Below, one piece after another: positions 1 to 7,794 of a stretch of 64,000 nucleotides of DNA. The first letter of the stretch is position 1, and the number at the start of each line of letters is the position of its first letter. The position numbers and the translations under genes were made by a program. The notes beneath the pieces are model-generated. The model was not told the DNA's origin and did not search any database. It saw only the letters and a list, made by a program, of their open reading frames with translations. The DNA lies in contig NZ_CP019038.1 in NCBI RefSeq assembly GCF_001941825.1, forward strand, positions 62,001 through 126,000, written 5' to 3'. This stretch comes from Massilia putida (GTDB taxonomy: Bacteria > Pseudomonadota > Gammaproteobacteria > Burkholderiales > Burkholderiaceae_D).

Positions 1-214
1 CGCGCTTCATGCCGTCATCCATGACGGCCATGGCATCGTCCGTCAGCGCGGCAAACGGCTTGGCCGTGCTGGCGATAAATACGGGGGGCTTTGCCGCTGG
101 CGACTGGCCATGATGGTGGGCCATGGCCTGTCCGAGAGCACTAGCGCCAATCAGGGCGGCAACGGCGAACGTGGCCAAGCGTCGAAGGTACAAGGGACGG
201 TTCATTAAGGTCAT
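1..214 (-). CDS. Secreted His/Met-containing protein, DUF305-like (partial)
   Basis: The first 71 codons of a gene that runs off the left edge. An N-terminal signal peptide (basic start RPLYLRR, hydrophobic core, AMA-type cleavage) is followed by HHHGQ and then a region with DDAMAVMDDGMKR. The His/Met pattern and this motif resemble DUF305 (CopM-type) periplasmic metal-binding proteins, but the diagnostic MIPHH segment would lie outside the window, so the family is inferred. The ATG at 214 overlaps the stop of the anti-sigma gene (ATGA), so it is the third gene of a sigma / anti-sigma / target operon. An in-frame ATG at 205 is an alternative start. Confidence 0.6.
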   Translation of the reverse strand, partial: MTLMNRPLYLRRLATFAVAALIGASALGQAMAHHHGQSPAAKPPVFIASTAKPFAALTDDAMAVMDDGMKR

Positions 215-1008
215 GACGGTTTCTCCAGTTGGTCGTACACGGCGGTGGCAACGCGCGCCAGTTCGGCCTTGTTAATTCCAGCCGACAGCGCATAGCCGAA
301 TTTGCCGTCGATCCAATAAAACACATTCACCGGTCCCTCCTGGGCGAAGCGAAAACCTGTGTCCTTGTTGTGCGCCTGGTCGGTCGACACGTACAAGGTG
401 AGGCGCTGCCCGGTCGCGTCGTGGTACATGAACTGCGCCACCGCGCCTTGGGCGCCAGGGAGCAGGCGACCACCGATCAGCTCGTAGCCGAGTTTGCCCA
501 GCCGGGGTGGCCGAATTGCCGTGCCGAGGCGTTTGGACAGCCATGCCACTAGCTGCTCTTCCTGGTCAGCCCCGATTTCCACCGGCCGCTTGACATCCGG
601 GCTATAGACAACGTGGGCGATTGCGGCCTGATGGGCCAAGCCGGCAACGTACAGCGCCGGCCTGGCCTGCATGGAATCACCTTGGGCGTACTGAATCTCG
701 CCTGCCTGCTGGCCATGCAGCAGCCACCCTGTCGTGCCGCTGAACAGGGCGATGGCAAGACCGGCTACCAGCCGCTGCCATTGCCACTGGCGCGGTCGCG
801 CTGCGCTTAAGCGCTCCGGCACCGCTTCGTCGAGCACGGGATTGAAAAGCGCGCGCAGTTCATCGTTTTGCGCTGTATAGGCGCGCAGTCGCTCCGCCTC
901 TTCCGGGCGCTGCGCCAGATAGGCGTCGACCTCGAGTCGGCGCGCGGCAGGCAGCTTGCCGTCGACGAAGGCGTGCAAGTCGGCTTCCGTGATGGGTAGG
1001 GTATTCAT
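211..1008 (-). CDS. Anti-sigma factor (transmembrane)
   Basis: 265 residues. The N-terminus (ITEADLHAFVDGKLPAARR, then residues to about 60) is the typical short helical anti-sigma domain that binds the partner ECF sigma factor, but without an obvious zinc-binding HxxxCxxC. One membrane helix lies at about residues 80-100 (LVAGLAIALFSGTTGWLL), followed by a periplasmic sensor part of about 160 residues. The ATG overlaps the stop of the sigma gene upstream (ATGA), so the two proteins are translationally coupled, as is usual for sigma / anti-sigma pairs. The inducing signal cannot be read from the sequence. The DUF305-like downstream gene hints at envelope or metal stress. Confidence 0.85.
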   Translation of the reverse strand: MNTLPITEADLHAFVDGKLPAARRLEVDAYLAQRPEEAERLRAYTAQNDELRALFNPVLDEAVPERLSAARPRQWQWQRLVAGLAIALFSGTTGWLLHGQQAGEIQYAQGDSMQARPALYVAGLAHQAAIAHVVYSPDVKRPVEIGADQEEQLVAWLSKRLGTAIRPPRLGKLGYELIGGRLLPGAQGAVAQFMYHDATGQRLTLYVSTDQAHNKDTGFRFAQEGPVNVFYWIDGKFGYALSAGINKAELARVATAVYDQLEKPS

Positions 1009-1511
1009 TTGACCACCTTCAAGGGTGCGATGTACGCTCTCCCTTCCATATTCGCGCGCATTTTTTCACGCGCGCGCGACAGGCGCGACATGACCGTACC
1101 GATGGGAATCTTGAGCGTTTGCGCGACGTCGTCGTAACTCATTTCTTCCAAGGCCACCAGCAGCAGGATTTCACGCTGTTCCTCTGGCAGCGCACGCAAG
1201 GCCGTTTCCATGTCGCGCAGTTCGAGTCCGCTTGAAGGACTGCCAGGTGCTAGTGCCATCGATGTCTCCTCGTTGAGCGCTTCCGTCGGCACTGAAGGCC
1301 GCCGCGCCTGGTCGATACGCAGGTTGTGCATGATGCTGAACAACCATGCGCGCATATCGCTACCACCCTCCCATGACGCCAGTCTCCCCCATCCGCGCTC
1401 GACCGTGTCCTGCACCAGGTCGTCGGCGCCGGCCCGATCGCCGACCAATGCCCGCGCATAGCGGCGCAGACGGGGAATGCAGGCCAGCAGCTGGTCGCGC
1501 GAATTGGGCAT
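1005..1511 (-). CDS. ECF-family RNA polymerase sigma factor
   Basis: 168 residues from ATG at 1511; a GTG nine bases further upstream is also possible and neither has a strong ribosome site. Region 2 is visible as DLVQDTVERGWGRLASWEGGSDMRAWLFSIMHNLRID (read across about residues 32-70). Region 4 is the C-terminal helix-turn-helix around YDDVAQTLKIPIGTVMSRLS. Size and layout fit group IV (ECF) sigma factors, which redirect RNA polymerase to stress promoters when the membrane anti-sigma factor releases them. It is the first gene of an operon with the anti-sigma and the DUF305-like gene. Confidence 0.93.
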   Translation of the reverse strand: MPNSRDQLLACIPRLRRYARALVGDRAGADDLVQDTVERGWGRLASWEGGSDMRAWLFSIMHNLRIDQARRPSVPTEALNEETSMALAPGSPSSGLELRDMETALRALPEEQREILLLVALEEMSYDDVAQTLKIPIGTVMSRLSRAREKMRANMEGRAYIAPLKVVK

Positions 1512-1539
1512 GGATGTCACTGGAGTATCGGTCGATTAA

Positions 1540-1968
1540 TCAATAAGCTGCTGCGGTCAGTTTCGGATCGATCTGCCAGGTTTCGTTGACCAGCTTGCCA
1601 TCGCGGTAGGTCAGCACATAGCGCACATTGACCTGTGCCTTGCCTTCGAACTGCACCTTGGCGACGATCGTCGCACCCTTTGGGTTCGCCGATTCCTCCA
1701 GAGCAAGCACAGTCACGCGCGCCGGCCCGACAGCCTTGCCGAACTTTTCCCAGGTGGCGCGAATGGCATCGGAACCGGCGTACATGCCGTCAAGCGGCCC
1801 GCCGACCCATGTCAGCTGGGCGTTGTCGGCATAGCCACGCATGATGACGGACGTGTCACCGGCGCCAATGGCGCTAAAGTGAATCTGCGCGGCATCGCTC
1901 ATCGGGCTGGCGACAGCGCTGCCGATCGAAGCAATAGCGAGGATGACGGCGAAGATCGCTTGTTTCAT
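1540..1968 (-). CDS. Secreted SnoaL-like / NTF2-fold protein
   Basis: 142 residues with a clear signal peptide (FAVILAIASIGSAVASP). The mature part, about 120 residues, has the pattern of NTF2-like proteins: a helix with DAAQIHFSAIGAGD, YADNAQLTWVGGPLDGMYAG, then strands ending in YRDGKLVNETWQID. Such domains are often ketosteroid-isomerase-like or purely binding; no catalytic residues can be assigned here. A ribosome site AGGGAGA precedes ATG 1968. It ends 29 bases before the sigma gene start, so it could be read into the same operon. Confidence 0.75.
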   Translation of the reverse strand: MKQAIFAVILAIASIGSAVASPMSDAAQIHFSAIGAGDTSVIMRGYADNAQLTWVGGPLDGMYAGSDAIRATWEKFGKAVGPARVTVLALEESANPKGATIVAKVQFEGKAQVNVRYVLTYRDGKLVNETWQIDPKLTAAAY

Positions 1969-2049
1969 GAAATTCTCCCTGGTTGGGTCAGTCGGACGGA
2001 AAAAACCGGTGTTATCGAGGTGAACGGATCTGCGGATGATTTATTCCAT

Positions 2050-2973
2050 CTATTTCAAATTAATTTTCGCAGGCGTTTCGTCGCGCGCTATTTGGGAGAG
2101 GCGGATCATCGCTTCCAGCGCCAGAGATGCCTTTGTCTTGTACCGTTCGGGATGGCGCAACATGTAGAACGCGCGCTCCGGCAAGTCGATGTTTGCTTTC
2201 GCCAGCAAACCTGCCCGCAGATGCGAGGCTACTACCAGTTCCGACATGGCGGTGGCGAACTTGCCGGCCATCACAGCGGAGCGGACCGCTTCGTTGGACG
2301 GCAATGTGAGTGCGATATCGAGTGCATCGAAGTCGACATGCATCGCCTGAAGTGCGCACTCGAGCGCCGAGCGCGTGCCGGACCCCTTTTCGCGCAAGAT
2401 CCACTGTGCCTCAAGAAGATCCGCGTGCAGCAGCCTCCTCCCTGAAGCCCATGGATGGTGCGCTGCGACTACAGCGACGATCTGGTCGGATGCGATGGCA
2501 TCGACCGATAGTGTCGGCTCGTCGATGGCGCCCTCGACAAAGCCAAGGTCGGCGCCCCCCTGAAGCACTGCTTGGGCGACATTATGGGTGTTATCGATGG
2601 TCACGCTCAGTGCGATCGCCGGATGCGCTTGGCGAAATTGCACGAGGTACTCGGGTAGCCAATAGCTGGCGATAGTCTGACTCGCATGAATGGTCAGCGT
2701 GCCACGTTTCATTCCACCCAGCTCGGCCAATGTCAGTTCGGCGGCGCGCGCGCTGGCGATCGTGCGGCGTGCTTCTATCAGGAAAATACGGCCCGCTTCG
2801 CTGATCTCGATGCCGCGGCCGACGCGATTGAATAGGGCAGTACCATAGCGTTCTTCCAGCACCTTGATCGAAGCACTTACCGCTGAAGGGGTGAGCGCCA
2901 ACACTGCGGCGGCCTGGGTCAAATGCTGTCGCTCGGCGACTTCAACAAAAATCCGCAATTGTTCTAGTGTCAT
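2050..2973 (-). CDS. LysR-family regulator, YeiE-like
   Basis: 307 residues. The N-terminal winged helix-turn-helix (TLEQLRIFVEVAERQHLTQAAAVLALTPSAVSASIKVLEE) is classic LysR, followed by a substrate-binding effector domain from about residue 90. The start at ATG 2973 fits the family; a longer frame to 3024 adds residues the family does not have. It is divergent from a YeiH-type transporter gene, the same arrangement as yeiE / yeiH in enterobacteria, so it probably controls that gene. A perfect 17-bp palindrome sits just upstream of its start. Confidence 0.88.
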   Translation of the reverse strand: MTLEQLRIFVEVAERQHLTQAAAVLALTPSAVSASIKVLEERYGTALFNRVGRGIEISEAGRIFLIEARRTIASARAAELTLAELGGMKRGTLTIHASQTIASYWLPEYLVQFRQAHPAIALSVTIDNTHNVAQAVLQGGADLGFVEGAIDEPTLSVDAIASDQIVAVVAAHHPWASGRRLLHADLLEAQWILREKGSGTRSALECALQAMHVDFDALDIALTLPSNEAVRSAVMAGKFATAMSELVVASHLRAGLLAKANIDLPERAFYMLRHPERYKTKASLALEAMIRLSQIARDETPAKINLK

Positions 2974-2979
2974 CTGATT

Positions 2980-2996
2980 GTTCAATTCTATTGAAC
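2980..2996. promoter_or_regulatory. Palindromic operator candidate between lysR and yeiH
   Basis: GTTCAATTCTATTGAAC is a perfect 7-3-7 inverted repeat seven bases upstream of the LysR start codon, inside the divergent promoter region. LysR proteins bind imperfect dyads of this size and often repress their own gene. Assignment to this regulator is inference. Confidence 0.5.
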
Positions 2997-3079
2997 GATA
3001 TATTCGATATTGTAAGATGGACATAACAATCTGTCGACTTGATAATCGTTCTATTGAGTTCGAGAATCAGGAGCGGCAA

Positions 3080-4096
3080 ATGGTCAAGCAACCACTAAAA
3101 CTCGTTCGCAACGCGCTGCCAGGCTTGGCACTTTGCGCTGTGGTTACTGCGATAGCTTACGCAATGGAAAACATCGAAAGCGCTTTATTTGGCCACGCAT
3201 GGCTCGAAAGCCTGGTGCTGGCCATTCTTCTAGGCACCGCCGTGCGGACGGTGCATCGGCTCGATACTCGCTTCGAAGACGGCATCCAAGTCGGTGCGAA
3301 ATTATTGCTGGAAATCGCGGTCGTGCTGCTGGGCGCTTCGGTCAGCGCCGGTGCGCTGCTCGAAAACGGCATCGGTCTGATGAGCGGCATCGCGGCAGTG
3401 GTCGCCATCGCGATTGCGCTCAGCTTTGCCCTTGGCCGTGCTTTTGGTCTGCCGCGCAAGATGGCCATCTTGATTGCCTGCGGCAATTCGATTTGCGGTA
3501 ACTCTGCCATTGCCGCGGTGGCCCCGGTTATCGATGCGGATGGAAAGGACGTCGCTGCGGCGATCGCCTTCACTGCCGTGCTTGGCGTTGTCGTGGTGCT
3601 GGTGCTGCCGCTAATGGTGTCACTGTTGTCGTTTTCACCAACGCAGTTCGGTGTCTTTGCCGGGCTGACCGTCTACGCGGTGCCCCAGGTGCTGGCCGCG
3701 ACCTCATCGATATCGCTTAGCAGCGTCCACATCGGCACCCTGGTGAAACTGGTGCGGGTGCTGATGCTGGGCCCAGTCGTGCTGGTACTGTCGCTGATTG
3801 GTCGGCGCGAAGGTGGTCGTCGTCCTGCGCTGTCGCATATGGTCCCGTGGTTCATCGTCGGCTTTTTGCTACTGCTGACCTTGCGCTCGTTCGGCGCCAT
3901 TCCAGAGGCGGCAATTGCGCCGATGCACGTGACGGCGAATTTCCTCACCATTATGTCGATGGCCGCACTCGGACTCGGCGTCGATGCGCGCTCAGTCATG
4001 CGGGCCGGTTGCCGGGTCGCCGCAGTTGTCGTGTTGTCGCTGCTGGCGTTGGCAGTCATCAGTTTTTTCCTGATAAAAATGCTCGGCATCGTTTGA
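3080..4096 (+). CDS. yeiH: YeiH-family putative sulfate exporter (UPF0324)
   Basis: 338 residues from ATG 3080, which has a strong ribosome site (aggagcgg). About ten hydrophobic segments follow one another across the protein. Recognisable family stretches include IACGNSICGNSAIAAVAPVI, with the conserved GNS/CGNSA motif, and TVYAVPQVLAA. YeiH proteins are inner-membrane proteins annotated as putative sulfate exporters; the substrate is not well established. The divergent YeiE-like LysR gene is the expected regulator. An upstream ATG at 2978 would add 34 residues overlapping the operator and is unlikely. Confidence 0.87.
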   Translation: MVKQPLKLVRNALPGLALCAVVTAIAYAMENIESALFGHAWLESLVLAILLGTAVRTVHRLDTRFEDGIQVGAKLLLEIAVVLLGASVSAGALLENGIGLMSGIAAVVAIAIALSFALGRAFGLPRKMAILIACGNSICGNSAIAAVAPVIDADGKDVAAAIAFTAVLGVVVVLVLPLMVSLLSFSPTQFGVFAGLTVYAVPQVLAATSSISLSSVHIGTLVKLVRVLMLGPVVLVLSLIGRREGGRRPALSHMVPWFIVGFLLLLTLRSFGAIPEAAIAPMHVTANFLTIMSMAALGLGVDARSVMRAGCRVAAVVVLSLLALAVISFFLIKMLGIV

Positions 4097-4476
4097 AGCA
4101 CTGCCCGATTAGCGGCTACCGTTAGAAATCGAGGATCTGTATTTTTTAATACGAGAAACTTGGTGGTATTGCAGAAAGTTACAGTCTGATACGCTTGGCA
4201 AGCAGTCGCGCAATGCGCTTGCCAGAGCGGTCTTGATTCATCGCTTAGGTGATATGTGCGACCGCGGCTTAAACCTGGTGACGGGCGCCATCGTTCTTTG
4301 CATGCGGTGTTTCTGGAGCGGGCGACACAGGTTGCGCGCGGTCCTGGCAGCTCCCCGACGCCAGTATGCTGCAGTTTCGTGTCCTCGTTGGCCTGGGAGC
4401 ACATCTACGGGACCGGATATTACATTTGAAGGAAGAGCAAGAAGGTTGATGAGAAAAATATCGGCCGCTGCGGACT
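4097..4476. other. Gene-free stretch between yeiH and the arsenic cluster
   Basis: No reading frame here looks like a protein. The sequence is more AT-rich than its neighbours and borders a truncated arsC, which suggests an old rearrangement junction. A possible but weak trace of an ArsC C-terminus (LIN ... VDVLPGQRG) can be read on the minus strand around 4340-4410, in another frame and with the wrong spacing. Confidence 0.5.
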
Positions 4477-4758
4477 TCAAGAATCGGTAACAGGGCTTAG
4501 CGCCCGATTTTTTCCGTTTTCCCTATTCTCCCCATCCAGGCCGAGCTCCAGGAATGGCGTGCCTTTCTCGCGTACGGCGCCGCGAACCTGCAGGCCTGCG
4601 CGCTGAATCAGGTTGACCAGTGTTGCGCGGTCGGGCGGGTTCTTAAGGTATTCGATCACGGTCGGCTCGATGCCGGCATTCCGGATGAGGCCCAGCGTGT
4701 TGCGGGAGGTGCCGCAATCGGGGTTGTGATAGATCGTGACGTCCAGTGCCTTGTTCAT
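4477..4758 (-). pseudogene. arsC: Arsenate reductase, glutaredoxin type, C-terminally truncated
   Basis: The first ~75 of 93 residues match glutaredoxin-coupled ArsC. YHNPDCGTSRNTL carries the catalytic cysteine, then come VIEYLKNPPDRATL and REKGTPFLELGL. Family members continue for about 50-60 residues through an INRPIVV segment holding a catalytic arginine. Here the sequence leaves the family after LELGLDGEN and ends in an unrelated tail. The protein probably lacks activity. It is the last gene of the minus-strand ars operon, starting 13 bases after arsB, with ribosome site aaagga. Confidence 0.8.
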
Positions 4759-4771
4759 GTTCGGTCCTTTC

Positions 4772-6052
4772 TCAGCTCAAGCGCAGGGCAAGCGCGCTCA
4801 GGGTCACCAGCAGGATCGGCAGGGTCAGGAGAATACCGATCCGGAAGTAGTAGCCCCAAGAGATCTGGATATTCTTCGCCGAAAGCACGTGCAGCCACAA
4901 CAGCGTGGCGAGGCTGCCAATCGGCGTGATCTTCGGGCCGAGGTCAGCACCAATCACGTTCGCGTACACCATCGCTTCGCGCACAACACCCTGTGCCGTG
5001 GTGGCGTCGATTGCCAGCGCGCCCACGAGTACGGTCGGCATATTATTCATGATCGACGACAGGATGGCAGTGATGAAGCCGGTGCCGAGCGCTGCGCCCC
5101 ACACGCCATGCTCGGCGCACCGGTTGAGCAGGGCAGTGAGGTAGTCCGTCAACCCGGCATTGCGCAGGCCATAGACCACCAGGTACATCCCCAGCGAGAA
5201 TACGACCACCTGCCATGGGGCGCCGCGCAGCACCTCGCGGGTCGAGATCCGGTGCCCGCGCGCAGCGACAGCCAGCAGCAGCACTGCGCCAACCGCGGCC
5301 ACGGCACTGATCGGGATGCCGGCAGCGTCGAGCCAGAAGAAGCCGACCAGCAGCATGCCCAGCACCCACCAGCCGGTGACGAAGGTGGCGCGGTCATGGA
5401 TGGCCTCCTCGGGGCGTTTCAGTTGTGTCACGTCGTAGTTGGCCGGGATGTCCTTGCGGAAAAACCAGACCAGCGCGGCAAGCGTCGCGGCCACCGACAC
5501 CAGGTTCACCGGCACCATCACTGCGGCGTAGCGCGCAAAGCCGATATTGAAATAGTCGGCCGAGACGATATTCACGAGGTTCGACACGACCAGCGGCAGG
5601 CTGGCAGTGTCGGCGATGAAACCGGCCGCCATTACGAAGGCCAGCGTGGCTTTCGGCGAAAATCGCAAGGCGACCAGCATGGCGATGACGATGGGCGTCA
5701 GGATCAGCGCCGCGCCATCGTTGGCGAACAGCGCGGCCACGGCCGCACCCAGCAAGACAAGAAGCACAAACAGGCGCCGGCCGCTGCCGCCGCCCCAACG
5801 CGCCACGTGCAACGCAGCCCACTCGAAGAAGCCGGCCTTGTCGAGCAGGAGGCTGATGATGATGACGGCCACGAACGCACCGGTGGCATTCCAGACGATA
5901 TGCCAGACGGTGGGAATGTCACTGACGTGGATGACGCCCGCGAGCAAGGCCACGGCGGCGCCCGCGGCGGCGCTCCAGCCGATACCGAGGCCGCGAGGCT
6001 GCCAGATGACGAAGGTGAGGGTTATCAGGAAGATGAGAAATGCGATCAGCAC
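4772..6052 (-). CDS. arsB: Arsenite efflux permease ArsB
   Basis: 426 residues with about 11-12 membrane segments, of normal length for ArsB. Family features include [14 protein letters not shown] at the N-terminus, [13 protein letters not shown] near residue 120 and the [14 protein letters not shown] and [23 protein letters not shown] stretches in the second half. ArsB extrudes arsenite across the inner membrane, driven by the membrane potential or with ArsA; no arsA is visible here. The start codon is GTG. It follows arsC (6127-6606) in the operon and precedes the truncated arsC. Confidence 0.95.
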   Translation of the reverse strand: MLIAFLIFLITLTFVIWQPRGLGIGWSAAAGAAVALLAGVIHVSDIPTVWHIVWNATGAFVAVIIISLLLDKAGFFEWAALHVARWGGGSGRRLFVLLVLLGAAVAALFANDGAALILTPIVIAMLVALRFSPKATLAFVMAAGFIADTASLPLVVSNLVNIVSADYFNIGFARYAAVMVPVNLVSVAATLAALVWFFRKDIPANYDVTQLKRPEEAIHDRATFVTGWWVLGMLLVGFFWLDAAGIPISAVAAVGAVLLLAVAARGHRISTREVLRGAPWQVVVFSLGMYLVVYGLRNAGLTDYLTALLNRCAEHGVWGAALGTGFITAILSSIMNNMPTVLVGALAIDATTAQGVVREAMVYANVIGADLGPKITPIGSLATLLWLHVLSAKNIQISWGYYFRIGILLTLPILLVTLSALALRLS

Positions 6053-6126
6053 GGAAGTCTTTCAGGGAGCTACGGGCACATGGACAAGCCGGGCAATGGC
6101 CCGGCTGACGTAACGGAAGGTGGCGT

Positions 6127-6606
6127 TCAGGCGCCGATATGGCCGATGCGGTCGAGTTCGGTCTTGAACTTCGCGCGGTCGGATTTCAACTTCTCGAGCG
6201 GCAGGGCGAGGAAGGCTTCGATACGTGCGCGGAGGATGGCGTAGGCCTTTTCGAAGGCGGCGTCGATTTCCTCTTCGGTACCGACGACGTGGCTTGGGTC
6301 TTCGACACCCCAATGCGTACGAAGCACCGGACCGAGGTAGGCCGGGCAGGTTTCACCGGCAGCGCTGGCACACACCGTTACCACGAGGTCAGGGGTGACG
6401 GGCAAATTGTCCCAGGACTTGCTGTAGTAGCCCTCGGTGGAAATGCCTTTGCTGGCGAGCAGGGCGAGCGCCTTGTCGTTCAACTTGCCGGTCGGTTGGC
6501 TGCCTGCGCTGATGGCGTGCCAGCCAGTTGGAGCCAGATGATTGAAGACGGCTTCACTGATGAGCGAGCGGCACGAATTGCCGGTGCAAAGAAAAAGTAC
6601 GTTCAC
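6127..6606 (-). CDS. arsC: Arsenate reductase, LMW-phosphatase type
   Basis: 159 residues, GTG start. The N-terminal P-loop LCTGNSCRS gives the CX5R motif (Cys7, Arg13). Two further cysteines, Cys79 and Cys87 in VCASAAGETCP, sit where thioredoxin-coupled ArsC enzymes pass the disulfide. HWGVEDP is also typical. It reduces arsenate to arsenite, which ArsB then exports. It lies between arsR and arsB in the minus-strand operon. Confidence 0.93.
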   Translation of the reverse strand: MNVLFLCTGNSCRSLISEAVFNHLAPTGWHAISAGSQPTGKLNDKALALLASKGISTEGYYSKSWDNLPVTPDLVVTVCASAAGETCPAYLGPVLRTHWGVEDPSHVVGTEEEIDAAFEKAYAILRARIEAFLALPLEKLKSDRAKFKTELDRIGHIGA

Positions 6607-6642
6607 GGTAGACCTTAGGTTGAGAGGAAATAAGCGCAGAAA

Positions 6643-6987
6643 TTAGCTTGTTTGGCTGGAAGCGATGGGCTCACATCCCGAGCCATTCGTTGGCGAACAA
6701 GGATTGCCGCCACAGCAGTTCTCGGTCAGGAAGCCCAGCAGCTGATTCATCGTGTCGAAGTTCGCTGCGTAAATGATGAAACGGCCTTCCTGGCGCGGAA
6801 TCACCAGGTTGGCGTGGGTAAGTTCTTTCAGATGAAAGGACAGCGATGAGGGAGGCGTGCCGAGTGCCTCGGCAATCTTGGTTGCGGAAAGTCCTGCAGG
6901 GCCAGCCTGCACGAGCAAGCGAAAGGTTGCCAGCCTTGATTCCTGGGCGAGGGCGGCAAGCGCGGCAAGTGCGGGTTTCGTGTCCAT
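6643..6987 (-). CDS. arsR: ArsR-type arsenic-responsive repressor
   Basis: 114 residues from ATG 6987 (ribosome site ggacgag). A winged helix-turn-helix occupies about residues 10-75 (LSATKIAEALGTPPSSLSFHLKEL). There is no CxC in the DNA-binding helix. Instead the C-terminus has Cys91-Cys92 and Cys97 (CCGGNPC), matching the C-terminal As(III) site of the Acidithiobacillus-type ArsR, plus Cys105. It should repress the ars operon until As(III) binds. A probable operator lies between its start codon and its -10. Confidence 0.93.
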   Translation of the reverse strand: MDTKPALAALAALAQESRLATFRLLVQAGPAGLSATKIAEALGTPPSSLSFHLKELTHANLVIPRQEGRFIIYAANFDTMNQLLGFLTENCCGGNPCSPTNGSGCEPIASSQTS

Positions 6988-6994
6988 GATCTCG

Positions 6995-7041
6995 TCCAAA
7001 TATTCGATAGTTCCAGTATAGTGGAAGTGACGCCTGTGCGG
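6995..7041 (-). promoter_or_regulatory. arsR promoter with probable ArsR operator
   Basis: On the minus strand a -35-like TTGCCG and a -10-like TATACT are 18 bases apart. Downstream of them the stretch 6995-7010 (plus strand TCCAAATATTCGATAG) nearly repeats a motif at 7599-7614. The shared core TCCAAATAT(A)TCGA is the best candidate for the ArsR site. The match between the two is seen directly; the function is inferred. Confidence 0.5.
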
Positions 7042-7048
7042 CAAGCCC

Positions 7049-7561
7049 TCACAGGAGCGGCACGTCCGAACGGCCGATGGCGGCCAGTTCCTTTTGGATA
7101 GCCAGGCGCGACAGCGTCGCAAACGGAAGCATGGAAAAGATGTCGAGGCGATTCTTGATCTCGCGGCATGTGCGGGCAAAGACCTGGCGATGCTCCCGGT
7201 CGCTGCCCACGAATGCTGCTGGATCTTCGAAGCTCCAATGCGCCGTGATCGGGTGCCCTGGCCAGCGGGGACACGCCTCGCCAGCGGCCTTGTCGCATAC
7301 CGTGATCACGAAGTCCATGTGCGGAGCATCGGCAACTGCGTACTCATCCCAGCTTTTGCTGCGCAGGCCCTGGACGGGGAAGCCGAGCCGTTCGATCTGT
7401 TCGATCGCAAAGGGATGCACCGAGCTGCCTGGATGGCTTCCTGCGCTGTAGGCGCGAAACCGGCCAGCGCTGGTGGCGTTGAGGATGGCCTCGGCAATAA
7501 TGCTGCGCGAGGAGTTGCCGGTGCAAAGAAATAGTACGTTGAAAATCCTGTTGTCAGTCAT
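7049..7561 (-). CDS. arsC: Arsenate reductase, LMW-phosphatase type (second copy)
   Basis: 170 residues from ATG 7561. P-loop FLCTGNSSRS (CX5R, Cys13/Arg19), then a VCDKAAGEACP pair of cysteines and HWSFEDP. It is clearly diverged from the copy at 6127-6606, so it is not a recent duplication. The C-terminus is about 10 residues longer (LPFATLSRLAIQKELAAIG). An in-frame ATG at 7636 would place the start inside the probable operator, so 7561 is preferred. It is the first gene of the minus-strand ars run, 61 bases before arsR, which has its own promoter. Confidence 0.92.
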   Translation of the reverse strand: MTDNRIFNVLFLCTGNSSRSIIAEAILNATSAGRFRAYSAGSHPGSSVHPFAIEQIERLGFPVQGLRSKSWDEYAVADAPHMDFVITVCDKAAGEACPRWPGHPITAHWSFEDPAAFVGSDREHRQVFARTCREIKNRLDIFSMLPFATLSRLAIQKELAAIGRSDVPLL

Positions 7562-7598
7562 GGCGGTCTCGACCTGTTCGGTTGGTTGATACGACACT

Positions 7599-7669
7599 TC
7601 CAAATATATCGAAACATCTTGACCGTTTGATGACAACGACGATATTCTATATTCGTCGATTAACGAATA
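7599..7669. promoter_or_regulatory. Divergent ars control region
   Basis: Two candidate sites lie in the gap between arsC (minus) and the flavoprotein gene (plus). TCCAAATATATCGAAA at 7599-7614 repeats the motif found at the arsR promoter. TATTCGTCGATTAACGAATA at 7650-7669 is a perfect 7-6-7 inverted repeat. The second could serve the other ArsR of the cluster, since its half-site ACGAA recurs before that gene. Confidence 0.5.
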
Positions 7670-7794
7670 ACCGGTTCAGGCGCGCGTCCGGGTCTATCGC
7701 TGCGCCCATGCATTCGTAATTCGACGAAATAGGAAATGCCGAGGTTTGGCTGCGGACCAACAGAACTTTGCCTGACTAGACGAGGAGAGCAAGA

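Noticed and set aside
4238..4480. Minus-strand frame with LIN and VDVLPGQRG, which might be the lost C-terminus of arsC.
   Set aside because: Frame and spacing do not fit: about 26 extra bases upstream and about seven residues missing between the two motifs. The similarity may be chance.
4736..6244. Long plus-strand frame opposite arsB.
   Set aside because: His/Gln/Arg-rich translation without domains; it is the shadow of arsB in GC-rich DNA.
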